Shown: positions 7,129 to 14,297 of the stretch, piece by piece
How the letters are laid out: each line of letters opens with the position of its first letter
How positions within the stretch are numbered: the stretch's first letter is position 1
NCBI GenBank assembly: GCA_012839815.1
Contig: DUMQ01000012.1
Coordinates: 1-36,227, forward strand
Direction: 5' to 3'
From: Bacillota bacterium
GTDB lineage: Bacteria; Bacillota; SHA-98; Ch115; JABLXJ01
Length of the DNA: 36,227 bases
The notes under the pieces: generated by a model
What the model was told of the DNA's origin: nothing
Seen by the model: the letters and a program-made list of their open reading frames with translations, nothing else
Database searches by the model: none
Program-made: the position numbers and the translations under genes

Positions 7129-8583
7129 TTAGGCTCCTGCCCGAGCCTCCTCCTGCTCTTGCTCTTGCGCCTGCTCCCTCCGCTTAAAGAAGTCCATGGC
7201 GACCTCAGGGAAGAGCACGTAAGAGAGGAGGTCTTCCTGGCTTCGCATGTAGTCCCCCAGTTCGGCCTTTGCCTTTTCGAGCTGAGGCTCCAGGAGATCT
7301 GCTGGCCGGCAAGTGACGATCTCCTCGTCTCCTATAATCTGGCGCCTGATATCGTCATCTATTGGTGCCGGCGGCGTCCCGTAGAGGCCCCTCACGTAGT
7401 CGCGGATCTCCTTGGACTTTATCGCATACCTCTTTCCGGTGGCGATGTTCAAAACGGCCTGCGTGCCGACGATCTGGCTCATGGGCGTCACAAGGGGCGG
7501 GTATCCCATTTCCTCGCGCACTCTCGGGACCTCATCGAGGACAGCAGGGAGCTTATCGAGCATGCCCTGCGCCTTGAGCTGTGCCCTGAGGTTCGAGAGC
7601 ATCCCGCCTGGTATCTGCCATATGAGCCCCTCGGGGTTGACGGTCACCGGGGCGGCCACCTTCGAGTATTTCTCCTTCGCCCCCCTGAAATAGGAATTTA
7701 TCGAGCTGATCAGGCCGAGATCGAGCCCGGTATCGTAGGGAGTTCCCTGCAGGGTCGCAACCATGGTCTCCGTGGCCGGCTGGGAACTCCCGAGCGCGAG
7801 CGCGGACAGGGCAGTATCTATGCCGTCGGCACCGGCCTCGATACCCTTGAGGTAGGCCATGGCGGCGAGGCCGTTGGTATAGTGGCTGTGAAGGTGAACC
7901 GGGAGGGTGACCTCCTCTTTCAGGCGCTTCACCAGCTCATAGGCGGCGTATGGGGTAAGGAGCCCGGCCATGTCTTTGATGCATATAGAATCCGCCCCCA
8001 TATCCTTTAACGTCTTTGCCGTCTTTACATAGAGGTCCAGGTTGTGCACAGGGCTGGTGGTATAGACCACGGACGCCTGGGCGTGCCCACCCTCGCGTTT
8101 CGTGGCCTCGATGGCTACCTGCATATTGCGCACATCGTTGAGGGCGTCGAATATCCGTATTATATCTATGCCGTTGGCTATCGAGAGCTTTATAAACTCC
8201 TTGACCACATCATCCGGGTACTGGCGGTAACCCAGCAGGTTTTGCCCGCGGAGGAGCATCTGCAGCGGCGTGTTCTTGATCCGCTCTTTCAGCTTGCGGA
8301 GGCGCACCCAGGGGTCCTCGTCGAGATACCGGAGGCAGGAGTCGAAGGTAGCCCCGCCCCACACCTCCAGGGAGTAATATCCTACCTTATCGATATCGTC
8401 GGCCACTGCGAGCATATCCTCGGTGCGCATCCTGGTGGCAAGGAGGGACTGGTGCGCATCCCGGAAGATGGTATCGGTGACCTTTATCCGCCTTGCCGGT
8501 GCTTCTTGTCCTGTATTGCCAGCCTTACCATCTCTATTATCCCTTATCACCTTTGTCGCATCACTTTTGGCTTCAAGATCCAT
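7129..8583 (-). CDS. oadA: Oxaloacetate decarboxylase / pyruvate carboxylase subunit B, carboxyltransferase (alpha) subunit
   Basis: The protein should transfer the carboxyl group of oxaloacetate (or a related acid) to biotin on the carrier subunit, supplying the membrane beta subunit with carboxybiotin. It has the HMGL-like TIM barrel with TDTIFRDAHQSLLATRMRT near residues 36-54, metal ligands in VHLHSHYTNG (230-238) and the catalytic-type lysine K203 in CIKDMAG. The PYC_OADA domain follows, ending in an Ala/Glu-rich tail. At 484 residues it lacks the biotinyl domain, which is encoded separately in the same operon. AGAGGGGAAC just before the ATG is the ribosome site. It is the last gene of the operon. 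The exact substrate among 2-oxoacids is not certain. Confidence 0.9.
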   Translation of the reverse strand: MDLEAKSDATKVIRDNRDGKAGNTGQEAPARRIKVTDTIFRDAHQSLLATRMRTEDMLAVADDIDKVGYYSLEVWGGATFDSCLRYLDEDPWVRLRKLKERIKNTPLQMLLRGQNLLGYRQYPDDVVKEFIKLSIANGIDIIRIFDALNDVRNMQVAIEATKREGGHAQASVVYTTSPVHNLDLYVKTAKTLKDMGADSICIKDMAGLLTPYAAYELVKRLKEEVTLPVHLHSHYTNGLAAMAYLKGIEAGADGIDTALSALALGSSQPATETMVATLQGTPYDTGLDLGLISSINSYFRGAKEKYSKVAAPVTVNPEGLIWQIPGGMLSNLRAQLKAQGMLDKLPAVLDEVPRVREEMGYPPLVTPMSQIVGTQAVLNIATGKRYAIKSKEIRDYVRGLYGTPPAPIDDDIRRQIIGDEEIVTCRPADLLEPQLEKAKAELGDYMRSQEDLLSYVLFPEVAMDFFKRREQAQEQEQEEARAGA

Positions 8584-8586
8584 GAC

Positions 8587-8647
8587 GTTCCCCTCTCAGT
8601 TCTCTTTTCTTTTCTCTTTTCTTTCAGGTTCCCCTCTTTCTGGTTCG
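8587..8647 (-). promoter_or_regulatory. Purine-rich oadA leader with duplicated Shine-Dalgarno box
   Basis: On the minus strand AGAGGGGAAC occurs twice, at 8596-8587 directly before the oadA ATG and at 8647-8638. The two copies are joined by a nearly pure A/G tract. The first is the functional SD by position. The second could act as a ribosome standby site or precede a very short Lys/Glu-rich frame without an ATG. A GC-rich inverted repeat (GGGCCGG/CCGGCC, about 8669-8685) lies further upstream, after oadB. Confidence 0.45.
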
Positions 8648-8730
8648 CCTTTATTTTTCAAACCTCCGGGCCGGCCCCCGGCCTGGAGCCTCCCAACCGG
8701 TCTTGCCCGCAAGTCCGACTGGCCAGCCGG

Positions 8731-9843
8731 TTATCCGAGAGCCGCGAGCAGGACACCGGCTGCGATGGCCGAGCCTATAACCCCCGCCACATTGGGCCCC
8801 ATCGCGTGCATTAGCAAGAAATTCTCGGGATTGGCCTCCTGGCCCACCTTCTGTGAGACCCTGGCGGCCATTGGCACGGCTGAGACTCCTGCCGAGCCTA
8901 TCAAGGGGTTCACCTTGCCCCCCGTCAGCTTATACATGATCTTACCGAAGAGGACCCCGCCTGCGGTGCTAGCCGCGAAGGCCAGGAGCCCCAGAATCAC
9001 GATGCTGATAGTCCGGAATGTCAGGAATGTAGCGGCATTTGCCGTCGCGCCCACGGTCAGGCCGATGAATATCGTCACGATGTTTATGAGCTCATTCTGG
9101 GCGGTTTTGGTCAGCCGATCCACAACGCCGCTCTCGCGCATAAGATTGCCAAGCATGAGCGCACCTATTAGAGCCCCGGCGGACGGGACGATCAAGATTC
9201 CAAGCACGGTGACAACTATGGGAAAGATGATCCTCTCGGCCTTAGATACCGTTCTTAGCTGTGCCATCATCGTCTTGCGCTCTTCCGGGGTCGTGAGGGC
9301 CTTCATTATTGGAGGCTGGATGATCGGAACAAGAGCCATATAAGAGTAGGCTGCTATGGCGATGGGTCCGAGCAGGTGGGGTGCCAGCTTGGATGTGAGA
9401 TATATCGCGGTCGGCCCGTCGGCCCCGCCGATTATTCCAATGGAGGCAGCCTCCTTTAGGGTGAAATTGAGACCTATAGCACCCAGGAAGGTGGTGAATA
9501 TGCCGATTTGAGCTGCCGCCCCCAGGAGTATGCTAAATGGGTTTGCAATCAATGGACCGAAATCCGTTAACGCCCCAACCCCCAAGAAGATGAGGGGCGG
9601 GTATATGCCGAGCTTGACCCCCTGGTAAAGGTTGTATAGCAACCCGCCCTTCTCCATTAAATTGGCGAGCGGGAGGTTAGCGAGCATGACCCCGAACCCG
9701 ATCGGGACCAGGAGCAGCGGCTCGTACCCCTTTTTTATGGCCAGGTAGAGCAGGACGAATGATACAAGAATCATCAGGGCCTCGCCTGGGGTGATATTGA
9801 CGAAACCCGTGCTTCTTATGAACTCCAGCATTTGGGTTAGCAT
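8731..9843 (-). CDS. oadB: Sodium-translocating decarboxylase, beta subunit
   Basis: This is the membrane subunit that decarboxylates carboxybiotin and exports Na+, conserving decarboxylation energy as a sodium gradient. The 370 residues contain about ten hydrophobic segments and the family signatures [17 protein letters not shown] and [14 protein letters not shown], with conserved Asp and polar residues in the intramembrane region. The last quarter has the Gly/Ala-rich repeat [11 protein letters not shown] and [17 protein letters not shown]. Start and length agree with OadB/GcdB/MmdB proteins. It lies between the biotin carrier (94 bp upstream) and the carboxyltransferase. Which decarboxylase type it belongs to rests on the neighbouring alpha subunit. 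Confidence 0.93.
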   Translation of the reverse strand: MLTQMLEFIRSTGFVNITPGEALMILVSFVLLYLAIKKGYEPLLLVPIGFGVMLANLPLANLMEKGGLLYNLYQGVKLGIYPPLIFLGVGALTDFGPLIANPFSILLGAAAQIGIFTTFLGAIGLNFTLKEAASIGIIGGADGPTAIYLTSKLAPHLLGPIAIAAYSYMALVPIIQPPIMKALTTPEERKTMMAQLRTVSKAERIIFPIVVTVLGILIVPSAGALIGALMLGNLMRESGVVDRLTKTAQNELINIVTIFIGLTVGATANAATFLTFRTISIVILGLLAFAASTAGGVLFGKIMYKLTGGKVNPLIGSAGVSAVPMAARVSQKVGQEANPENFLLMHAMGPNVAGVIGSAIAAGVLLAALG

Positions 9844-9937
9844 CTTGAATTATGCCCCCTTAAGGACGTTTACTGCCATAGATTAGGTTATAACATTCCC
9901 CGTCTCCATGCGGCTTTTGTTTGATGGAAGCTTCCTA

Positions 9938-10339
9938 TCAGTCGAGGTCGATGACCATCAGGGTCTGGCCTATTTCCACGCTGTTTCCAGGCGACACTGC
10001 GATTTCGCGGACTACACCGTCTGCCGGCGCGGCAATCTCGTTTTCGAGTTTGAGAGCCTCGAGGGTCAGAACGATCTGCCCCGCCTTAACCCTGTCCCCT
10101 TCTTTGACGTTGACCTTGAGGATGGTGCCACCAAGAGGGGCGGTAATCGTCTTGGAATTAGGGGCATGCCCCTCGCGGGAGGGTCTGGGCTGCGCGACCT
10201 TGGGTTTTGGCGCCGTGGCCGGTCCCGCCACGGCGACGGGTTTCCTCGCGACAGGTTCTCCAGTCGCCTCTTCCTCGCGATATTCTTCAACCTCTACGTC
10301 ATACTCGTTTCCGCCGACTACTACTTTGAATCTCCTCAT
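9938..10339 (-). CDS. Biotin carboxyl carrier protein of the decarboxylase
   Basis: This 133-residue carrier shuttles CO2 between the carboxyltransferase and the membrane subunit. An N-terminal segment (MRRFKVVVGGNEYDVEVEEY) is followed by a Pro/Ala/Lys-rich linker (about 27-60) and a C-terminal biotinyl/lipoyl domain with APLGGTILKVNVKEGDRV. The biotin attachment site is EALKLEN, with Lys97 as the predicted biotinylated residue. The common motif is EAMKMEN, so both methionines next to the lysine are leucines here. The hairpin-loop ends (PADGVV and the second half VSPGNSVEIGQTL) are intact. In many relatives this domain is fused to the alpha subunit or separate as MmdC/GcdC. Confidence 0.9.
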   Translation of the reverse strand: MRRFKVVVGGNEYDVEVEEYREEEATGEPVARKPVAVAGPATAPKPKVAQPRPSREGHAPNSKTITAPLGGTILKVNVKEGDRVKAGQIVLTLEALKLENEIAAPADGVVREIAVSPGNSVEIGQTLMVIDLD

Positions 10340-10415
10340 AGAACAACCATCGCGCCTTTCTATTATGTTATGATAACTTCTTTAGGGAATCTCGGCAGTC
10401 GTTATACACTGTCGT

Positions 10416-10473
10416 TAAGCGATCTGCCTAATCGCTTAGTAGCTATAGTAGATAGCATACCCTATGCTATAGC
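10416..10473 (-). other. Two hairpins between oadG and the biotin carrier gene
   Basis: TAAGCGAT (10416-10423) pairs perfectly with ATCGCTTA (10431-10438) across a 7-bp loop. ATAGCATA (10452-10459) pairs perfectly with TATGCTAT (10463-10470) across CCC. In the minus-strand transcript the second hairpin spans the oadG stop codon and the first follows it. Neither has a long U tract. They may set relative mRNA amounts of the gamma subunit and the downstream genes by pausing, partial termination or protection of RNA ends. Confidence 0.6.
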
Positions 10474-10785
10474 CCGGTTCTTTTTATCCTCGGCTCTGCT
10501 CGCATCAACAGCTCGTATCGTGATGCGCTTCGGGTTGACCCCTGCGGCAATGAGACTCCCAGTAATCGCCGCTATTATCTCCCCGGGCGGGCCTTCATAT
10601 ACCTGGGCCTCCTCTCGGGCGCCCCAGGTAGGTCCAGGCTGAGCCATCTCCTGCTCACGAGGGGCCTTTTCGGGGCCGAAGAGCCTCTCGAGGAGTTTTA
10701 TACAGAATGCGAGGATCAACAGGCCAGCGAAAACTGTGCTTATCCCCACAACTGTGATCCCAAGAGCTTCAATAAAGGCATTCAT
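10462..10785 (-). CDS. oadG: Oxaloacetate decarboxylase gamma-type small membrane subunit
   Basis: The 107-residue protein has one N-terminal membrane segment (about residues 5-30, ITVVGISTVFAGLLILAFCI) followed by a charged Pro-rich linker and a cytoplasmic C-terminal domain (IIAAITGSLIAAGVNPKRITIR). This layout is that of OadG/MmdD subunits, which anchor and stabilise the decarboxylase complex. The C-terminal portion resembles a small acetyl-CoA-carboxylase-associated domain more than the classical His-rich OadG tail. It is the first gene of the minus-strand operon, with a perfect TATAAT about 65 bp upstream of the ATG. Assignment rests on architecture and gene order. Confidence 0.8.
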   Translation of the reverse strand: MNAFIEALGITVVGISTVFAGLLILAFCIKLLERLFGPEKAPREQEMAQPGPTWGAREEAQVYEGPPGEIIAAITGSLIAAGVNPKRITIRAVDASRAEDKKNRAIA

Positions 10786-10849
10786 CGAAGAAACACCCCC
10801 TTTGCAGCATCCAACCTCGTCATGGTTGAGTGAGACTCCTGGTTAGACC

Positions 10850-10897
10850 ATTATACCGCCAATCCTTGAAGCAATCCATCATTGAAGCAATCCATCA
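10850..10897 (-). promoter_or_regulatory. Promoter region of the decarboxylase operon with tandem 16-bp repeats
   Basis: The minus strand carries a perfect -10 box TATAAT (10855-10850). Just upstream of it, an exact 16-bp sequence (TTGAAGCAATCCATCA on the plus strand) is repeated head to tail at 10866-10881 and 10882-10897. The repeats cover the -35 position and the region above it, and no good -35 hexamer is seen. This suggests activator-dependent expression with two adjacent binding sites. No sigma-54 -24/-12 element with correct GG-N10-GC spacing was found before oadG. Confidence 0.5.
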
Positions 10898-10908
10898 TTG
10901 ACATTGAC

Positions 10909-10943
10909 GATCAGGGTGACCGCCGGTAGGCCGGACCCTGATC
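10909..10943. promoter_or_regulatory. Inverted repeat in the oad / sigma-54 activator divergent region
   Basis: GATCAGGGT at 10909-10917 and ACCCTGATC at 10935-10943 form a perfect 9-bp inverted repeat around a GC-rich 17-bp centre. It lies between the tandem 16-bp repeats and the start of the divergent regulator. An operator or a small hairpin in the regulator's leader are both possible. Confidence 0.45.
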
Positions 10944-11018
10944 AAATCCAATCTTTCTTCATATTCGCCGCCACATTAGTTTTCCCTTCGGTAGAAGATT
11001 TCATCAATTTTAGAAGTC

Positions 11019-12215
11019 ATGGCCTCATGGCCCAATATCCTGGCCCTTGGGACGGGTCCCGAGGTCGGCAAGATACGCAACATCGGCGGGGTACAGGTGA
11101 TCACAAATCGGATCCCCATCGTCCTTGACGACCGGCCCGTCGGCGCCGTAGTAACTTTTCTCGATATAGGCCGTATCCAGAGCCTTGAGGCCAAGGCGCG
11201 AAAGGAGTTAGCGACGCGGGGTCTTGTGGCCAGGGTGAATTTCTCGGATATTATCGGGTCGAGTGGCGTGATGTTACGGTTGATTGAGACGGCAAGGCGA
11301 TATAGCCAGGTGGATGCCCCTATCTTGATTTGCGGAGAAACGGGCACGGGCAAGGAGATGTTTGCCCAGGCTATTCACAACGCAAGCCCGAGAGCGGGTG
11401 GCCCTTTTGTAGCGGTGAATTGTGCGGCCCTGCCCGAAAGCCTGCTGGAGAGCGAGCTTTTCGGCTACGTTGAGGGGGCCTTTACGGGGGCGCGGAGGCA
11501 GGGAAAGCTGGGCCTGTTTGAGTTGGCCCACCGGGGCACTATATTCCTCGACGAGGTGAGCGAGATGCCCTTAAGCGTCCAGGCGAGGTTTCTCAGGGTC
11601 ATCCAGGAAAAGGAGGTTATACGCCTGGGGGATGATAAGGTTATACCTGTAGATATAAGGATCATCGCGGCCACAAACAGGGATCTTGAAGCACTTGTGC
11701 AGGAGGGTAAGTTCCGGAGGGACCTGTATTACCGCCTCGATGTCCTCAATCTTACGCTTCCCCCGCTGAGGGAACGGGGCAGGGAAGATATACGGGCATG
11801 CCTTGAATACTTCATGAGAAAGTGCGAGCTCCGGCTCGGCCACCCCCTCAAGATGCTGAGCCCTGAGGACATGGAGGCTGTGTTGAACTATCGGTGGCCT
11901 GGTAATATTCGGGAACTAGAGAATTTCGTTGAGCGTCTGGGTGCCCTGGCCAACCCCGAAGATGGTAGTGTACCTGCCGGCCTTGTGAAGTCCATGCTGT
12001 CGTGTAATAATGCCTTAGGCGATGGTGACCTGCGCGAATCAAACGAGGGGCGGGCCAGGAGCCTTCGCGAGGTGGAGCTGGAGGCCATTGAGAGAGCGCT
12101 CCGGGAGTGCGGCGGGAATAAGAGAAAGGCAGCGGCGCTTCTTGGGATCAGCCAGACTACCTTGTGGCGCAGGCTGAAAACAGCGAAGGGAGATCGAAAG
12201 GAAAAGGGAGCTTGA
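11019..12215 (+). CDS. Sigma-54-dependent transcriptional activator, N-terminally truncated
   Basis: The AAA+ domain that opens sigma-54 promoters is complete. Walker A GETGTGKE is near residues 105-112, the sigma-54 contact loop GAFTGA follows, Walker B-type GTIFLDEVSEM is present, and the arginine-finger region includes FRRDLYYRLDVL. A Fis-type helix-turn-helix (NKRKAAALLGISQTTLWRRLK) ends the 398 residues. Only the last part of a PAS domain precedes it (IRNIGGVQVITNRIPIVLDDRPVGAVVTF). Relatives with this PAS segment usually carry a full PAS and often a PrpR-type sensor before it. An in-frame stop lies at 10992-10994, and only 233 bp separate this start from divergent oadG. No good SD precedes the ATG. 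It may be a constitutive activator or a decaying gene. Confidence 0.8.
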   Translation: MASWPNILALGTGPEVGKIRNIGGVQVITNRIPIVLDDRPVGAVVTFLDIGRIQSLEAKARKELATRGLVARVNFSDIIGSSGVMLRLIETARRYSQVDAPILICGETGTGKEMFAQAIHNASPRAGGPFVAVNCAALPESLLESELFGYVEGAFTGARRQGKLGLFELAHRGTIFLDEVSEMPLSVQARFLRVIQEKEVIRLGDDKVIPVDIRIIAATNRDLEALVQEGKFRRDLYYRLDVLNLTLPPLRERGREDIRACLEYFMRKCELRLGHPLKMLSPEDMEAVLNYRWPGNIRELENFVERLGALANPEDGSVPAGLVKSMLSCNNALGDGDLRESNEGRARSLREVELEAIERALRECGGNKRKAAALLGISQTTLWRRLKTAKGDRKEKGA

Positions 12216-12366
12216 AACGGCCCGGCTCACAATATGGCTCACATTTCCCTACAGTGGGGAATACCTTAATAGCAGGGGACTTGAAGATCGTTGCCCGCAT
12301 TCTTCTGTAGAGGGTCTCAAGAGAGGTTCAAAGAAGGAATATGGTGAAAGGGCGGGAATTCTATAG

Positions 12367-12627
12367 ATGGACGATGTTATTCGGGCGGTGGGGTATGTGA
12401 CCGGGCGTAGGGGCACGATTCTGAAGAGAAAGAAATGCATCATATGTGATAGAATGATGGTGCGCGGGATCAGCGTGCTAGGGCAGTTCGTGTGCAGGCG
12501 ATGCGAGGATGGTATCGTAAAGACCAGCCCCTTTGACTCCGATTATGACTTCTACCGTGATAGATTCAAGGCTTTTTGGAGGACGGTCTCACGCCCGCCC
12601 GCCTGCCGTGACAATATCATACCATGA
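12367..12627 (+). CDS. Gin/CsfB-type inhibitor of sporulation sigma factor sigma-G
   Basis: The 86-residue protein matches Bacillus Gin, a small zinc-binding anti-sigma factor that holds back sigma-G in the forespore. The zinc site is two CxxC pairs, CIIC (C24, C27) and CRRC (C43, C46). Around them are the family features RGISVLGQFVC and the C-terminal DSDYDFYRDRFKAFW, which parallels DPDYAFYVKKLK in Bacillus Gin. The C-terminal dozen residues are unrelated to the family. GGGCGGG about 10 bp before the ATG could be the ribosome site. In Bacillus csfB lies near yaaO/tmk, whereas here the gene is about 11 kb upstream of the decarboxylase. Presence of Gin indicates an endospore-forming ancestry. 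Confidence 0.88.
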   Translation: MDDVIRAVGYVTGRRGTILKRKKCIICDRMMVRGISVLGQFVCRRCEDGIVKTSPFDSDYDFYRDRFKAFWRTVSRPPACRDNIIP

Positions 12628-12663
12628 ATCCAGGAATCCTGCTCCTTTCGGGAGTTGATTTTC

Positions 12664-13863
12664 TTGCATAATCCGCGGAAGCTCACCTATCTCTCGTATC
12701 TTGCGATAATTACGATGGCCATTGCCTCGAATATTACACCAGCCTCACTCGTGAGCATCGATGGGGATCTGCGCGTCGGCCTGACGAGGCTTGGGACTCT
12801 TTTCCTGATTTATTTTTTCGGCTTTTCGGCGGTGGTGGTGTTTTCGGGGATCATGTCCGATATCCTGGGACGCAAGGTCCTGGTCCTGGGCCTGGCTGTC
12901 ATAGCCTGCGGCCTCCTGGGGTTGGGGTTTTCGCCGTCTTTTAGTTTCATGCTCATCTCATCGCTCGTGCTCGGCGCAGGTTGCGGGATCACCGAAGGCA
13001 CCGTAAGCGCCCTTGTAGCGGATTTGAACCCGGAGAGGAAGGGTTTCTTCCTGAATCTCTCGCAGGTTTTCTTTGGGTTTGGCGCGCTTGTTGGGCCGTT
13101 TGTAGCAGGCAGCCTTATAGCGAGTCGTTTAAGCTGGCGCGTGATGTATGTGGCCACTGCCGCCCTGGCCCTGGTGTGTTTTGGGGCTCTGGCAAGGCAG
13201 GACTTCCCGAAGGCGGCGGGGTCTGATGAGCTCATAACCCTGGACAAGCTCCGCAAGCTCGGGAGCAACAGGCTCTTCCTCAAGCTCGCCCTCGGCATGG
13301 CCTTTTATGTTGGTTCCGAGATGGGGGTTGCGAGCTGGGTCCCGACATACATGGCAACGGGCCTGTCGGCCGGTGCCGTCCTCGCGGGCTCAGCCCTTTC
13401 TCTGTTCTGGGGGTCGATGATCATAGGCAGGTTCGGCGCGGGATTTGTCTTGCGGTACTGTTCCGAGGCGGCGCTGGTGTTTTACTGTGCGGTTGCAGGC
13501 TTCGCTTTGCTGTTCCTCGCAGTGGTGGTTCAATCACCCTGGTTAGCGCTGGAGGCCTTTTTCCTCGTTGGCCTCGCATATTCGCCGATCTGGCCCACCA
13601 TACTGGCGTACGCCGGTGGAAAGTTTGGTGCTGTGACCGGTAGCGCCTTTGGAGGTATAATCGCCGCCGGTGCGGTGGGCGGCATGACCTATCCCTGGCT
13701 CATCGGAGTCCTCGCCGATCATATCGGGCTGCGTTTTGCACTCGCTACGGCCCTGTTGCCGATCCTGGGGGTGGCCCTTATCTTTGGGTCGATATTCCTC
13801 CAGGAGAGAGCTGTGGGAGCCCGGGCTTGCGAGCAGCGCCGGCATTCATCCGCCCGGCTGTAG
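12664..13863 (+). CDS. Major facilitator superfamily transporter
   Basis: The 399-residue integral membrane protein has about twelve hydrophobic segments. The MFS loop 2-3 motif is present as GIMSDILGRKVLV, and the segment-5 region contains GFGALVGPFVAG. The C-terminal half (SLFWGSMIIGRFGAG, YSPIWPTILAYAGGKFG) resembles the sugar-type FucP/NagP-like MFS branch; substrate is unknown. The TTG at 12664 is preferred because CGGGAG ends 9 bp upstream; the in-frame TTG at 12655 directly abuts that SD. It starts 36 bp after gin. Its position before the carbohydrate locus hints at sugar transport, but a 434-bp gap separates them. Confidence 0.85.
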   Translation: MHNPRKLTYLSYLAIITMAIASNITPASLVSIDGDLRVGLTRLGTLFLIYFFGFSAVVVFSGIMSDILGRKVLVLGLAVIACGLLGLGFSPSFSFMLISSLVLGAGCGITEGTVSALVADLNPERKGFFLNLSQVFFGFGALVGPFVAGSLIASRLSWRVMYVATAALALVCFGALARQDFPKAAGSDELITLDKLRKLGSNRLFLKLALGMAFYVGSEMGVASWVPTYMATGLSAGAVLAGSALSLFWGSMIIGRFGAGFVLRYCSEAALVFYCAVAGFALLFLAVVVQSPWLALEAFFLVGLAYSPIWPTILAYAGGKFGAVTGSAFGGIIAAGAVGGMTYPWLIGVLADHIGLRFALATALLPILGVALIFGSIFLQERAVGARACEQRRHSSARL

Positions 13864-14160
13864 TGTATATCGCCTTCCACATATGCCGTCCATCCGTCGC
13901 GTCCCGCCCTAATAGGTGGATTTATGATTTCATGACAAAGCGGGGAGTGGTCCGTACACCTCACGAAATTTTTCGTATAATTTTTCTTGCGCAGAGAAGG
14001 AAATCGAGTATACATGTAGAATACTACAAACTAAGATTATAAAAAGTCTTTGTAAAGTAACGTGCCATTGATCTTACACAATTCGGGTTTCCATGATCAC
14101 GTAACTCCTACCTAATTTATGGCTATCTCATCAATAATCACTTAACATGCAGCTAACTCA

Positions 14161-14235
14161 TTTTATTATCTTTTATTATCGCAAAAGACCATCGTATTTT
14201 ATCTCGCGCAACTTAATAAACATGTTTTGTATACT
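14161..14235 (+). promoter_or_regulatory. AT-rich control region before the ROK regulator gene
   Basis: The 434 bp between the MFS gene and the ROK gene contain no credible gene and are markedly AT-rich against the GC-rich surroundings. TTTTATTATC is tandemly repeated at 14161-14180. TATACT at 14230-14235 is a candidate -10 about 60 bp before the ROK start, with no clear -35 partner. A second perfect TATAAT at 13976-13981 follows a short ACGAAA/TTTCGT hairpin. Which, if either, is used cannot be told from sequence. Confidence 0.4.
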
Positions 14236-14297
14236 TTCATCCTGGGCGGCACATGGGATAAACAATTAGGATATACGTGTGGAGATGAAAGAAACGC

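Noticed and set aside
8044-9343. Long plus-strand open frames opposite the decarboxylase genes
   Set aside because: They are antisense to well-matched oadA and oadB and arise from the GC-rich codon pattern.
10898-11128. Upstream frame that might encode the missing N-terminus of the sigma-54 activator
   Set aside because: Its translation has no PAS or PrpR-like features and it overlaps the activator in another frame, so a simple frameshift does not explain the truncation.
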